This document shows positions 52,082 to 62,877 of a DNA stretch of 64,000 bases, in pieces (the stretch's first letter is position 1; each line of letters starts with the position of its first letter). A model generated the notes under the pieces. That model had not been told where the DNA came from and searched no databases. It worked only from the letters and a program-made list of their open reading frames with translations. Made by a program: the position numbers and the translations under genes. Source of the DNA: Mesostigma viride (lineage: Eukaryota; Streptophyta; Mesostigmatophyceae; Mesostigmatales; Mesostigmataceae); the NCBI GenBank assembly GCA_009746045.1, contig RPFO01001898.1:186001-250000 (forward strand). The letters are read 5' to 3'.

Positions 52082-54637
52082 AATTTTACCCCGACTAGGA
52101 TGTGCCGAACTCTCAAACTCTCAAATTCTCAAAATTCTCACTTCATTCACGCCGGCGGACTACCTGCGGACTGCTTGACGCGGAGTCGCCGGGCTTCAAG
52201 TTCTGTAACTTACCAAACTCGCCGCAAGATGCCGCCGCGCTTTTTTGTACTTATTTTGGTACATGGCTTGCGTTGGGTTCATCGACGAGCATCGACGGTG
52301 CCATCCGACGGCGGAGAATAAGTTCGCCACAGCACAGCGCGACGCAATCGGATTTCTTTGAAAAGAGTTTCTCGAAGTGAGGCGGGGAATAAGGCCGCTC
52401 ACGGGAGCCGCCTGGATGGTCGGCTGAACCGGGCGGGTTTGGCAGATGTAACCGGATTTGGCTAATGGCTGGCGACCTGGAATTGTTAGTAGGGGCAGTG
52501 GCCCTATTGTGCTACAATCTCGAAACAATCTTATGCTTAAAGTTTGACAGGGCCGGGTTTGTTGAACCGGTTTGTTGAATGATAATTAGAACCTTTCGGA
52601 AAGGGTATTTGATTGGTTGTTGTTTTTGTGGTACGGTAGGTGTCGCTACATTCTCAGGTTGGCGTGTTAAGTTAAGCTCGGTTGCTGATGTCAGCCCCGT
52701 GCTAGGGCAGTTTGACTACTTTGGCGGCGTAGTGACATTGTTGTGGTCTTTTTTCTTGTAAACGTTGGCTGAGCGCCGACGGCTGAGGCTATGGCGGTAC
52801 AAGAAGTGCCTCACCAGCCTTGCGCTCAGCATGGGTGCGGGGCTAAAATTTGTTAACCAAATTTCCGGCATCCATGATCCCTGGCTGCTTAAGGCGGTTG
52901 GGATTCATGGCTGCCATTGGCCCGGAATTAATGTCCGGGTGATCGGGGTTTAAATGCGAAGCGGGGGCTGATGCATTATTTAATGGCTGGTTTGTTTGAA
53001 AGAAACGGCCAGCTGGCCGGGTTGGGCAAGGGCTAGCTTGCTTGATGGTTCCGTACCTGGGGATGCTTGCGCCTCGGGTTGGGCTGTCGGCAGGCTGGCC
53101 TGCCTTTGAGTTGTCTCGTACCTGGAAATGCTTGCATTCCGGGTTGGGCTTGGCTTGAGGGCCGCCGCGGCTCGGGGGGGTAAAAAATTTAAGTCACCGT
53201 TGTGGGACACGGAGCCTCGGCGCAGGAGGCAAGGGCTGAAAGCCAACTTGATTTCGTAATCAGTGGTATTTCCACTTTTTTGTACGGAAGGAGTGTTTAT
53301 GTGCTCGGCACTAGGTTGGTTGCTCTTCAAAAAAGTTGTAAACTGGGCGTCGGCTGGAATCAGCGGCGCCAGTCAGCAGCTTTTGCTTTGACTTTGTGTT
53401 CCGCGACAGCACCCCTTAGCGGACCAGAGAAGAGGTCGGCAACGAGGTCAGCGGGGGCCCCCGAGTGGGGTCAAAAATGCGAGCTGTGTCGATTGACAGT
53501 GCATGAATTTTTGTGCATTCACAGTCGCTGGGAATTAAATCTGTTTTCTGGCAACGGAGAGCGCCCATCGCGACAGGACAGCTTTTGACGGGAAAGGAAA
53601 TGGTGCTTCTTTAGCGGACCGGAGGGCCAGGAAGGGGAGGTTGGGTAATCGCGAGCCATGCCTAAGGAGTTCTTAATAGCGGTTCTGTAACCGCTACCTG
53701 TCTGTATGCATCTACTTATTGTTTTAACAAAGATGCTGGTGACTATGGTGAGCAAACGGGTGTATGAATCGGATTTCTTTGAAAAGAGTTTCTCGAAGTG
53801 AGGCGGGGAATAAGGCCGCTCACGGGAGCCGCCTGGATGGTCGGCTGAACCGGGCGGGTTTGGCAGATGTAACCGGATTTGGCTAATGGCTGGCGACCTG
53901 GAATTGTTAGTAGGGGCAGTGGCCCTATTGTGCTACAATCTCGAAACAATCTTATGCTTAAAGTTTGACAGGGCCGGGTTTGTTGAACCGGTTTGTTGAA
54001 TGATAATTAGAACCTTTCGGAAAGGGTATTTGATTGGTTGTTGTTTTTGTGGTACGGTAGGTGTCGCTACATTCTCAGGTTGGCGTGTTAAGTTGGTTGC
54101 TGATGTCAGCCCCGTGCTAGGGCAGTTTGACTACTTTGGCGGCGTAGTGACATTGTTGTGGTCTTTTTTCTTGTCCCACCCACCCACCCTCTTTGGTGGC
54201 CTGGTCTGCGCGGGTAATCGCGAGCCATGCCTAAGGAGTTCTTAATAGCGGTTCTGTAACCGCTACCTGTCTGTATGCATCTACTTATTGTTTTAACAAA
54301 GATGCTGGTGACTATGGTGAGCAAACGGGTGTATGAATGGCTCTTTTCCATGTACAACGTGACATGCAAAGTCCGCAACGCTGACCGAAATTCCGTCCAA
54401 CACCATCGTACAGTACAGTACTACCAGTCAACCTCAGCCCCCGCCCTCTGAGAATTTGAGAATTGATTCCGAGTAGCCGTAACTAAAGCATGCCTCTAAT
54501 TGGTACGTACCCCCCGTTGTAACACCGTCCCCCCCCCCCTAATAGAGTCATGCCTCTTATTTCATTTGAAGGTACCTCAGCCCCCGCCCTCTGAGAATTT
54601 GAGAATTGAGAACTCTGGAGCCAATTTTACCCCGACT
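52082..54637. mobile_element. Repeat block with Ctrl-like inverted ends and tandem long/short units
   Basis: AATTTTACCCCGACT occurs as a direct repeat at 52082-52096 and 54623-54637. Just inside are inverted CTCAAATTCTCA-type ends (about 52107-52140 and 54593-54615). Within are two tandem units starting AATCGGATTTC and ending GGGTGTATG: a long one (52346-53766) and a short one (53767-54335). They share about 410 bp at the left and about 125 bp at the right. The short unit has a 37-bp joint with CCCACCCACCCACCC, and the long one has about 0.88 kb. AAT flanks each unit. A 36-bp direct repeat lies at 54431-54466 and 54574-54609. No protein identified. Confidence 0.5.
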
Positions 54638-54639
54638 GT

Positions 54640-54664
54640 CTCAGTGTCCAGAGGCCTCAATTGA
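54640..54664. repeat. 25-bp match to Gypsy-2
   Basis: These 25 bases are identical to 43789-43813 at the end of the Gypsy-2 integrase, next to element E. No further similarity to Gypsy-2 is seen on either side. Confidence 0.7.
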
Positions 54665-54718
54665 CTGTTATTTGGTTGCTTTTGGACTGCGTTATCGGGC
54701 GATCTATGTGCACAAAGG

Positions 54719-55335
54719 AGTTGTGAGGGTAAGAATGCCACGAATTCCGCCATGGTTCTTGCAGGAAGTTGCCTTTATTAATAATCAGGAAACACAGACG
54801 TAAGTCACGTCACTTCCAAGACTGCACGCAGCACAGACGACAGGGTCGCAGTGCCAAGAGAACGTGCACGCAAGAACTAGCGTCCCGGTGTGACCAAGTC
54901 ACTCATATAGCTTGCTAGGGACGCGTCCAAGTATTCAGCTGCACTGTCACAGCTGAACTGTCAATCAATTGATTACACAGACTCTGGCACGCCTTTGGCG
55001 CGCAGATCTATCAATTGTCCATACGGCTAGTCCTGTGGACCTATCCGTACACTAGTCAGCATCAATTGTCTCATAGGTCCTGGCGCGCTACAGTGCGCCT
55101 ACCTATCAATTGACCATCAAGTCCTGTACAAGTCCTGTCAACGTCCTGCGGACTATCAAAGTGACACTTGTACATCCTGTGTCCGTACGCGCCCACAGTG
55201 GCGCGCCGGGTACTGTCGGCACAGCCTAGGAAACGTCATAACTTTTACGTTCCTTAACCAAATGAGGCGTTCAAGGTGCCGTTGGAAAGAGCGTAACAAT
55301 CTCTATCCATCTAACGTAAATCCTTTACGTTAACT
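54719..55335 (-). repeat. Copia-2b 3' LTR
   Basis: Begins AGTTGTGAGGGTAAG and ends TTTACGTTAACT. Closely similar to the Copia-2a LTRs, with a different start after AGTTGT. The polypurine tract (pyrimidine-rich on the plus strand) adjoins at 55336. Confidence 0.9.
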
Positions 55336-56285
55336 CCAATCCCTTCTTTTCTTTAGGGATCACATCCCCTGCCAGGGACCCTTGAAGTAGCTTGAAATGT
55401 CCTTCACTCCAGCTTGAAGCTTGAACAGATGTCTTTAATGGCCATTGCCATTCCCCCAGCCCTTTCTTTTAAGGAACTGGAAAAGAAACAGATCTGCCAC
55501 AGGGAAAACCATTTCATGAGAAATGGATAAAAACCTATGGAAGTGGCATTACAGAGTACCACCAGATATTAGAAGCACACAAAATTAAATACATACAGGT
55601 TAATTCTATGAGGTCTTCTCCAGGAATTAATCCCATCACCTCGGTAGAGCCTCCAGTACAATGACCTTCTGGCGGTGAGTTACATTAATCCCAGATACTA
55701 ATCCCATAAAACCCAGTACATATTCAATATAAGTACAATAAATCCATGACAATTAAAATACCACTTGACAAAGTAAGGCGTATTACAATAGTTTGCCTGT
55801 CATTCTCTCAACAGGGGTCTATTGGCGCCCGTCTTACGGCGCCCGTCTACTTGCCAGATGGTAAACTGCCACAGCAAACAAATGACAAAATGAAACACAT
55901 AGGCAACAATTAAATCCTGCCCTGGGGAACTAGGGAAGTCTGAACAGGCAAACACCTGAACAGGCCAGCTTGTAGAAACATAATACCAGGGAATCGAACC
56001 CCGCCCTATAAACCCCAGAATAAAGGTTCCCAGACCATTGTGAGAAGTATGTACAAATATACATTTCTTTTAAAATAGAATACATGGTCTGTAATGGACC
56101 TGTCAACCTTGTGTAGTCAACAGCATGAACCCCAGCCAAAACCTGGCTGTATCCTGATTAAAATCAGAGTGAGTGTACCATGGTCCATGAGCCTTAGTAC
56201 AGACTAAAATACAGGTATTATGCCAGTCACAATGCTGACACTACCACACAATCTGCTCTCCAATGCCCTATAACCATGCACCAGC
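55336..56285 (-). other. Copia-2b 3' non-coding region
   Basis: About 0.95 kb, closely matching 16598-17553 of Copia-2a with small indels. No ORF. It contains the same B-box-like GGTTCGATTCC (minus strand, near 55989-55999). Confidence 0.65.
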
Positions 56286-59200
56286 TTAGACAGCTTGCTG
56301 AGATGGGTCCATCAGAGACTGAAGAACCTTGTATTGCACTGCTGCCTTCTGCACTAGCTTGGTCAAAGCATCAGCAGGATTGTCAACCCCAGGGATATGC
56401 TCAATATTGGCCAAGGAGGACAACTCCTTAAGAAGGAGATAATCCAAGTCCCTACTTCTGGCCATCTGCCTGTGCACAAACTGCACCATCCCCATGGAGT
56501 CTGTTTTTAGAAGAGTGGTAACCTGAAGTGGCCAAGGAGTGTTAGAAGTCATCTGATGAAGCAACTCCTTCAGATAAAGGCTTGTGTGAATGCCTTCACA
56601 AATAGCCCTGCATTCTGCCACATCACTGCTGACAGCCACCCGTTTGTGCAGGCGACTAAACCAGCTCACCAAACTCCCCAGGCCTTCCTGTCTGAGCACA
56701 AAGAGCCCTGCAGCCCTGCCCCTGACCTTGGAGACCTGCCTGCTGTCCATTGAGCTATCCACATACAGCTCCATGCAAATGGGTTGTGATAAATCCACTG
56801 CAGACAACAGAATGCCAGATGAAGCCCTGACCTGATCAGCCACCTTGGCAGACCCTAGCTCCACCAGCATGTCATCAGGCAACCTGGCTATGACCATAAG
56901 GTCTGGCCTGGAAATGCCTGCCACCCAAGCAACCATGCCCCTCACCATGGGACACAGTGCCTGTGTGATGGTTGGAGGAAGCTTGCTAATGAGGGTCTCT
57001 TGATAGTCATTGCCCCCCACCAGCAGCATACGCCACTCCCCTCCCTTCTTCACCAGTGTGGCCTCCATGCCCACAAACAGCAGAGGCTCATTCTCCACCT
57101 GCCATTGCTCCCTACCCAGAGGAAACTTGGACTTAATGATGGAGATCAGCTCCTTAAGCCACGACGTGGGAGCTATCAGATGTAGGTCATCCCCGTGCAG
57201 CGAAGCATACACTGGCAGGCCTTCCCATTGCCCCAGAAACAGACAGGGGTCTACAGGAGAGACCTTCAAGTTGCAATGCTCCTTCAGGAAACGGTTGAGA
57301 GTCTCCCTCCAGATTATTGGACTTGACCTCAGGCCCTCCAGGCCCTTGAGGATTTTAAGGAACTCCGTGTGGATGTCCCTTTTCCATACAGCAGGCACCC
57401 TAACATAGAAAGGCGTCTTGCCCTCCCACTTTTCCTGTGCCACATCTGCATCACCCTCCAGAAATGCCCTCTTGAAGTCTATCACCACTGAGCCATAGTC
57501 CAAGCCCTTGTTGAGAAGGCCTAGAAAGACACACAGCAGCAGCCTCCAAGTATCATGCAGCATGCCAGGGGTATACAACTCCTCAGCAGTGCACTCACCA
57601 GTACCCTTGAACTCATTCAGCACTGGCCTGACATGTGGTACCTTGACCCCGTCCACCTCCTTCATCTTGATGACAAACTTGAGCTTGAGTAGACGTCGTG
57701 CAGGAGGCAGGTCATTGACAGGTTCCACGCATTTCTTGGAGATCCAGTCCTCCCCAGATTTAATCAGACCCAGTGTGACCTGGGGACACATAATGGGAGA
57801 GGACATGAGCTTCACCAGGCCTTGGTAGTTGATAGGGCTGTGTCCAGCAAGTGAGTGAGGACCAATGCCCAAACTGCTTGGATGACTAGCAGCTGGCAGT
57901 ATGAGGTCATCAACCAAGGGCTCCTGCCCCTGGCACACTTGCACACGCTTAACCGTCCTGGTTACTGCACGTGATAGGTGAGTGGTCCTGAAATTAATCA
58001 GTGGGACCTGACCAGCCCCTTCCTTAGTCAGGAGAGAGGACGTGATCACTACCCCATCCTGGCATAGGAAATTCTGCCCCAGAAGAGCAGGTCCTTGATA
58101 GCCCTCCAAGACACAAAAAGCAGTGTCCTGTCCAAGGATAGGAATGAATACCTCACCCAGTACCTTCACGTGTACCCCGCCACTGAAGTCAGACACAAAC
58201 TGATAGCTGGGTTCAGACATGCTGTACCCTGCTGCAGCCCTGGTCCCAATAATGGAGACCTGAGAATTAGTGTCTACCTCTAAGGCAGTGTCCAGCCCCA
58301 GATTGCCATGCCACCTGAGCTTGGCTACCTTGGGCTGCTTCTTGGCCCTTTGTAGAGCCCCAATCAATCCAGCCAAACTTGTCCCCCTGGGCTTGGTTAG
58401 TGCCTTGGGCTTGACAGTTGACTCCCCAGCTGTTGACCTTGCAGCCTGTTCAACAAGTACCTCTGCAACCTGGCCAGGGCTGACAGATTCCCCTGCAACA
58501 GATGTGGTCGTTGCGTCAGTGATGTCACCTGGGACCTGAAAATCCTGCAGATCCTGTGAGCCTTGTGCCTGACTGCCCTCATTCATCAGGTTAGGCTTGA
58601 CATATGACCAACTCAGCCGGTGTACATGCTTTGGTTCGTCCTCCATGCTGACCAAGCATGCGTGGCTAGCTTCATCAACCTGGGTAACCACCCCAGGACT
58701 CCAGCTACCACGTTTGCCATAAAGGCTAGGTTCCTTCCAAGCTAGGACCTTCTGACCCACTTGTGGCTCCAGCATCTTCCAACCCCGGTCCTTCTCCCTC
58801 AGCTTGGCAAAGGTGACATGTGCAGCATGTTTCCAGCCCTCCAGCACATGTGGTGGGCACAGGCCATGATATAGACCCATTGGGCTGACAGCAACTCCAT
58901 CATAGTAGAAGTTAACCCTGCTGTTCAGCTGCTGCTCCACGTTCCTCAGCCATGCACTCCTGACAAGTGCAGGTGCAGACAAGGGTACCCAGTCTTCAGA
59001 GATGATCAATTTCTTGACCTCCTGGATTGCCCTCTCGATAGCACCCTGCTGCCCATGAGCCTCCCTAGGTGTAACCAGCAACTCAGGAAGGGTAGGATCA
59101 CCCTTGAGATGCTGAAACTGCATGTCCACCTGGATCCTTGTGGTAGGAAACTTGGCTCTTACATTCTGCAGGGCAGCCAGCAAGTACCTGTTCTTCATAG

Positions 59201-59771
59201 AAGGTAAATGCTCCAGCACCTTGTATTTCGTGTACCTGTCCACGCACACCAACAGTTGCATGCCCCTGATGTGTTGGATATCACACTGCAGATCACCAAT
59301 GCTCTGAGGTAGAGCTTTGGCATGTGATTTCCTGGGCTTGTTGGAGGACAACTGGCACTTACACCGTGAGGCAGCTTGCTGACACGCCTTAAGAAGGGGT
59401 GCCCTGCCCATACGGAAGGCAAAGTTGTTTGACAGAGAAGTGGCATGCCCAAACATGTTGTGGATTCGGGCACCCAACTCCTGGTACACAGAGGAAGCAG
59501 TCCCTGGCACAGTCAGGACTGTGCTGTCAGGTTGTCCAGCATCACCATGCTGACTTCCATCCTGTTCTGACTCAGAGCCTGAGTCACCCTGCTCATGCCC
59601 AACACCTGGACCGCCAGCAGGGACCACATGCATACCACCAGAGGCCTTCACACCCCTCTGTGGTTGTACATTGGTTTCTCTCAAAATGAGAGGTCCACCC
59701 TCGTGCCCAGCACGAGGATGCATAGGGTCAGACATACTTACAGCTGCATCAGCTGTCAAGGACGTCTTCAT
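56286..59771 (-). CDS. pol: Copia-2b pol: integrase, retropepsin-like, RT, RNase H (intact)
   Basis: 1161 residues from the first Met; the frame is open back to the gag stop. The zinc module is H..NMFGH…C…C-x-C near residues 103-140. Integrase catalytic candidates are D in LQCDIQHI, D216 (IQVDMQF) and E246 (GAIERAIQE), 29 residues between the last two. An SH3-like segment follows (VGQKVLAWKEPS, WSPGVVTQVDE). The retropepsin-like domain begins at D500 (LEVDTNSQVSII) with PALLGQNFL later. RT motifs are IDFKRAFLEGD, GLEGLRSSPIIW and HGDD (859-862). RNase H motifs are YVDSSMDS, AECRAI, KTDSMG and NPADALTK. The order IN-PR-RT-RH matches Copia-1. No start-codon use is required if UGA readthrough joins it to gag. 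Confidence 0.9.
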   Translation of the reverse strand: MKTSLTADAAVSMSDPMHPRAGHEGGPLILRETNVQPQRGVKASGGMHVVPAGGPGVGHEQGDSGSESEQDGSQHGDAGQPDSTVLTVPGTASSVYQELGARIHNMFGHATSLSNNFAFRMGRAPLLKACQQAASRCKCQLSSNKPRKSHAKALPQSIGDLQCDIQHIRGMQLLVCVDRYTKYKVLEHLPSMKNRYLLAALQNVRAKFPTTRIQVDMQFQHLKGDPTLPELLVTPREAHGQQGAIERAIQEVKKLIISEDWVPLSAPALVRSAWLRNVEQQLNSRVNFYYDGVAVSPMGLYHGLCPPHVLEGWKHAAHVTFAKLREKDRGWKMLEPQVGQKVLAWKEPSLYGKRGSWSPGVVTQVDEASHACLVSMEDEPKHVHRLSWSYVKPNLMNEGSQAQGSQDLQDFQVPGDITDATTTSVAGESVSPGQVAEVLVEQAARSTAGESTVKPKALTKPRGTSLAGLIGALQRAKKQPKVAKLRWHGNLGLDTALEVDTNSQVSIIGTRAAAGYSMSEPSYQFVSDFSGGVHVKVLGEVFIPILGQDTAFCVLEGYQGPALLGQNFLCQDGVVITSSLLTKEGAGQVPLINFRTTHLSRAVTRTVKRVQVCQGQEPLVDDLILPAASHPSSLGIGPHSLAGHSPINYQGLVKLMSSPIMCPQVTLGLIKSGEDWISKKCVEPVNDLPPARRLLKLKFVIKMKEVDGVKVPHVRPVLNEFKGTGECTAEELYTPGMLHDTWRLLLCVFLGLLNKGLDYGSVVIDFKRAFLEGDADVAQEKWEGKTPFYVRVPAVWKRDIHTEFLKILKGLEGLRSSPIIWRETLNRFLKEHCNLKVSPVDPCLFLGQWEGLPVYASLHGDDLHLIAPTSWLKELISIIKSKFPLGREQWQVENEPLLFVGMEATLVKKGGEWRMLLVGGNDYQETLISKLPPTITQALCPMVRGMVAWVAGISRPDLMVIARLPDDMLVELGSAKVADQVRASSGILLSAVDLSQPICMELYVDSSMDSRQVSKVRGRAAGLFVLRQEGLGSLVSWFSRLHKRVAVSSDVAECRAICEGIHTSLYLKELLHQMTSNTPWPLQVTTLLKTDSMGMVQFVHRQMARSRDLDYLLLKELSSLANIEHIPGVDNPADALTKLVQKAAVQYKVLQSLMDPSQQAV
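59390..59393. other. Empty target site of element C
   Basis: CGCCTTAAGAAGG in Copia-2b is the uninterrupted form of the site that carries element C in Copia-2a (20657-22352). It contains a single TTAA. Confidence 0.88.
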
Positions 59772-59912
59772 AGGAACCTGTACCTCTCCAGGTGACCTGG
59801 GGCCACACTGAACCTGGAGATCACCCTCTTGTTGCCCAGATATAAAATCTGCATTGGAGCACCTGGCCTCCCCCTTGGGTGAATTAAGGTGTGTAGGGGT
59901 TGCCTCAGACAG

Positions 59913-59915
59913 TCA
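59913..59915 (-). promoter_or_regulatory. In-frame UGA between gag and pol (candidate readthrough)
   Basis: On the coding strand GAG CAG TGA CTG TCT. The 47 codons between this stop and the pol Met are open in the same frame. The same UGA, context and frame occur in Copia-2a (22873-22875). Stop-codon readthrough to make Gag-Pol is known in some retroviruses and a few LTR elements. Confidence 0.65.
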
Positions 59916-61028
59916 CTGCTCCTTGTTGTCTTCTTGCTGACTGCCCTTTGAAGGCTGGCCTGCCTGGGACTTGTTGTTGTTCTTCTTGTTGTTGTTGTTA
60001 TTCTTGTTGCTGCCCTGGCCCTGGGACTTCTTGAAGCTGGGACACTCCTTCTTGATGTGCCCCCACCCCTTGCACAGGTAGCATTGTATCTTGGACTTGC
60101 CCTGGCCACTGCCCCCATTGTCAGACGCGTTGCCCTGCTTGGGCTGACCACCCACCCGCCTGAACACCGACTTGGAGTGTGACCTCCTGTCAGAATCAGG
60201 TGAATGATCTCCCTTGCGCTTGTGATGGTTGCCCCTACGCCCTCCTTGGCTTCGGTCAGCCTCAGACGTCTTGGAGCCACCCTGGGTACGCCCGCCTGCC
60301 TGGGTAGCCTTCACTGCTGGCACTCCACCCTCAAACAGCTCCTCTGCCTCGAGAGCTTGTTTAATGATGACCTTGTAGGCCTTCAGGGTAGAGTGTGGGG
60401 CACACATGACTTTTAAGGAGCCACGTGTCGCCTTATCCAGCCCAGAAACCTTGAGCCAGTTGGTTAGGGCTATGTTATCAGCGACATTAAAGCCGTGAGC
60501 CCTGCCCTCCTCAACCATCTTACAATAGTTGAGAAAGTTCTGGATCAGGTCCCCCTTGACCTCCCACCCTTGGTACTTGTCCTGCCAATGGATGCCGACC
60601 TTCTTTCGTTGGTCCTCCAGCAGCTCCTTCAGCTCAGCCACGTACAGTGCCCAGGCCTTATTGGCCTTTTTGCACTCCCTGGTTAGGTCCTTAATCTGGT
60701 CAGTACACTTGCCAAAAGTGCTACTGCCTATCCAGATTTGATAGTAATTTGTACCACCGTACAAGCTAGGGAACCCTTCCAATCCCTCCACAAACTCTTC
60801 AGCCTGCTTAGGCTTGGAGTCTGAGGTTACAGGCTGCAACTGATTGACAATTAAAAGACCCTGTGTGGTAAGATCAAAGCCATGAATAGCTTGTGCATTA
60901 TTATTATTGTGAGGAAGGTTGGTAATCTCTCCGGTAAGCCCCACGTCATCTACGTGAGCGGTTCCACTACCAGCACCCCCATTATTATTCCCACTGGCTG
61001 GACCCTTGCTACGGCGTCCCTCAGCCAT
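59913..61028 (-). CDS. gag: Copia-2b gag (intact, 371 residues)
   Basis: Starts MAEGRRSKG at 61028. A helical, Trp- and Lys-rich capsid-like region follows (EEFVEGLEGFPSLYGG, CKKANKAWALYVAELKELL, LIQNFLNYCKMVEEG, LTNWLKVSGLDKATRGSLKV, LKAYKVIIKQALEAEELF). A basic Arg/Lys/Gly tail and a CCHC knuckle (CYLCKGWGHIKKEC) come next, then an Asn/Lys-rich end. Gag assembles the particle and binds the RNA. It ends at UGA, with pol continuing in frame. Confidence 0.85.
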   Translation of the reverse strand: MAEGRRSKGPASGNNNGGAGSGTAHVDDVGLTGEITNLPHNNNNAQAIHGFDLTTQGLLIVNQLQPVTSDSKPKQAEEFVEGLEGFPSLYGGTNYYQIWIGSSTFGKCTDQIKDLTRECKKANKAWALYVAELKELLEDQRKKVGIHWQDKYQGWEVKGDLIQNFLNYCKMVEEGRAHGFNVADNIALTNWLKVSGLDKATRGSLKVMCAPHSTLKAYKVIIKQALEAEELFEGGVPAVKATQAGGRTQGGSKTSEADRSQGGRRGNHHKRKGDHSPDSDRRSHSKSVFRRVGGQPKQGNASDNGGSGQGKSKIQCYLCKGWGHIKKECPSFKKSQGQGSNKNNNNNKKNNNKSQAGQPSKGSQQEDNKEQ

Positions 61029-61197
61029 CCTGCACTACCAGCTATTCAAAGAACACCTTAACAAAGCAGCAGAAAATATGTACAAAATTTTTGTGTCGCC
61101 ACTGCCGCCTGCGCCGGTGTCGCTGCCGCCCCCGCGAATTGCCGCTGAAATTCGACAAAAAAATGTCGACGAGTACTGCAGAAGAAAATTAGGCCGA

Positions 61198-61907
61198 CTA
61201 GTAGTCAAGGCCCCTGAAGTCGCAGTACGTGTATACGAACTCACGATCCTCCATATCCAGCTCCGGACCTGCACCGGTATGAATTAAAACCGGCGTGCTC
61301 CCCGCCGCGTAAGTTGCGACGCGCCGACGCGCGACGAGGCGCAGAGGATGTGTAAAGATCGTCAATAATTCCCACCCCGCGGGAATCCACTCTCGCACAG
61401 AGGCGAGAAATGCCACCAGGTTAATTAAAACCTGGCGCTCGCGACTGCGTACGCCGCGAGTGAGCAGCGATAACAGCGCGAGATCCTGAAACAAATTTGT
61501 TGACACCGCCGGCGCGCCCCCCGTGCGTAGCGATGCCCAGTTTTGCAGGTTTCTCTGGTAACCGGTGAGTGAAGAGAGGACGTTGTCCAACTCCTCAATG
61601 GCAGTCGTGACTTCGGTCACCGACCGCAAACCTCCCCGCACCTGGACCGTAAATGTCGATAAAATGTTTCGAATCTGGTCCAACAGGTTGCGGATTGCCG
61701 GCACCAGTGCTGGCAAATCGGGGTCCTCGGGGTTATCCCCGAGCAATGCGTGAGCTGCACGCTGCTGACGATGAAGCTCGTCGAGCGAGACCGTACTTCG
61801 TCGAGCAATTGCTGCCACGACGGCACCGTCGGTCTTGACGAAGAACCAGCCGGCGGAGCGGCTATTTCCTCATCGTCCGGAATCCGAAATTCTTCCGAAT
61901 TTGGCAT
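61198..61907 (-). pseudogene. Copia-2b 5' ORF (ORF0), one frameshift
   Basis: Starts MPNSEEFRIPDDEEIAAPP at 61907, as in Copia-2a. A 1-nt deletion near 61796 shifts the frame. The remainder (SLDELHRQQRAAHALLGD … CDFRGLDY) is intact to 61198 and closely matches the 238-residue Copia-2a protein. Function unknown. Confidence 0.7.
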
Positions 61908-61931
61908 CTTTTTGACAGAGCGTGTAATACG

Positions 61932-62548
61932 AGTTGTGAGGGTAAGAATGCCACGAATTCCGCCATGGTTCTTGCAGGAAGTTGCCTTTATTAATAATCA
62001 GGAAACACAGACGTAAGTCACGTCACTTCCAAGACTGCACGCAGCACAGACGACAGGGTCGCAGTGCCAAGAGAACGTGCACGCAAGAACTAGCGTCCCG
62101 GTGTGACCAAGTCACTCATATAGCTTACTAGGGACGCGTCCAAGTATTCAGCTGCACTGTCACAGCTGAACTGTCAATCAATTGATTACACAGACTCTGG
62201 CACGCCTTTGGCGCGCAGATCTATCAATTGTCCATACGGCTAGTCCTGTGGACCTATCCGTACACTAGTCAGCATCAATTGTCTCATAGGTCCTGGCGCG
62301 CTACAGTGCGCCTACCTATCAATTGACCATCAAGTCCTGTACAAGTCCTGTCAACGTCCTGCGGACTATCAAAGTGACACTTGTACATCCTGTGTCCGTA
62401 CGCGCCCACAGTGGCGCGCCGGGTACTGTCGGCACAGCCTAGGAAACGTCATAACTTTTACGTTCCTTAACCAAATGAGGCGTTCAAGGTGCCGTTGGAA
62501 AGAGCGTAACAATCTCTATCCATCTAACGTAAATCATTTACGTTAACT
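61932..62548 (-). repeat. Copia-2b 5' LTR
   Basis: Matches 54719-55335 with two visible differences. Target copy AAAGG follows at 62549-62553. Confidence 0.9.
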
Positions 62549-62640
62549 AAAGGTTTTTATTAAGATTATATTTGACAGGGACTTAAGATGTGGGATGCTA
62601 GCAAAAATTTACAGTCGACCACAAACATGAAAAAAGTGGA

Positions 62641-62860
62641 CCAGCCCGGCCGGCAGCCTGCCGGAGGAACGCGGACGCTAGCATAAACTATTCTACCAGC
62701 CCGGCCGGCAGCCTGCCGGAGGAACGCGGACGCTAGCATAAACTATTTTACCAGCCCGGCCGGCAGCCTGCCGGAGGAACGCGGACGCTAGCAGAAACTG
62801 AGGTTTACCAATCCGGCCGGCAGCCTGCCGGAGGAACGCGGACGCTAGCAAAAAGTACAG
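62641..62860. repeat. 55-bp minisatellite, four units
   Basis: Units begin at 62641, 62696, 62751 and 62808. Each contains CCGGCAGCCTGCCGG, a hairpin with a 7-bp stem and a one-base loop, then GGAACGCGGACGCTAGC. Partial GCTAGCA.AAA copies lie just before and after. It lies beside the 3' end of the Rep gene and may be part of the same element. Confidence 0.85.
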
Positions 62861-62877
62861 ACTTGACCAATTTGGCG

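Larger units (their letters stand above)
54719..62548 (-). mobile_element. Copia-2b: near-intact divergent copia-like LTR retrotransposon
   Basis: Two 617-bp LTRs (two differences seen) are flanked by the 5-bp duplication AAAGG (54714-54718 and 62549-62553). LTR ends are AGTTG...TTAACT. The order on the minus strand is 5' LTR (61932-62548), ORF0, gag, in-frame UGA, pol, 3' non-coding region, 3' LTR (54719-55335). Pol and gag are uninterrupted. Only ORF0 has a 1-nt deletion. Recent insertion by LTR identity. Confidence 0.92.

Noticed and set aside
62641-62860. CRISPR array
   Set aside because: Units are directly adjacent with near-identical sequence and no unique spacers. The context is eukaryotic.
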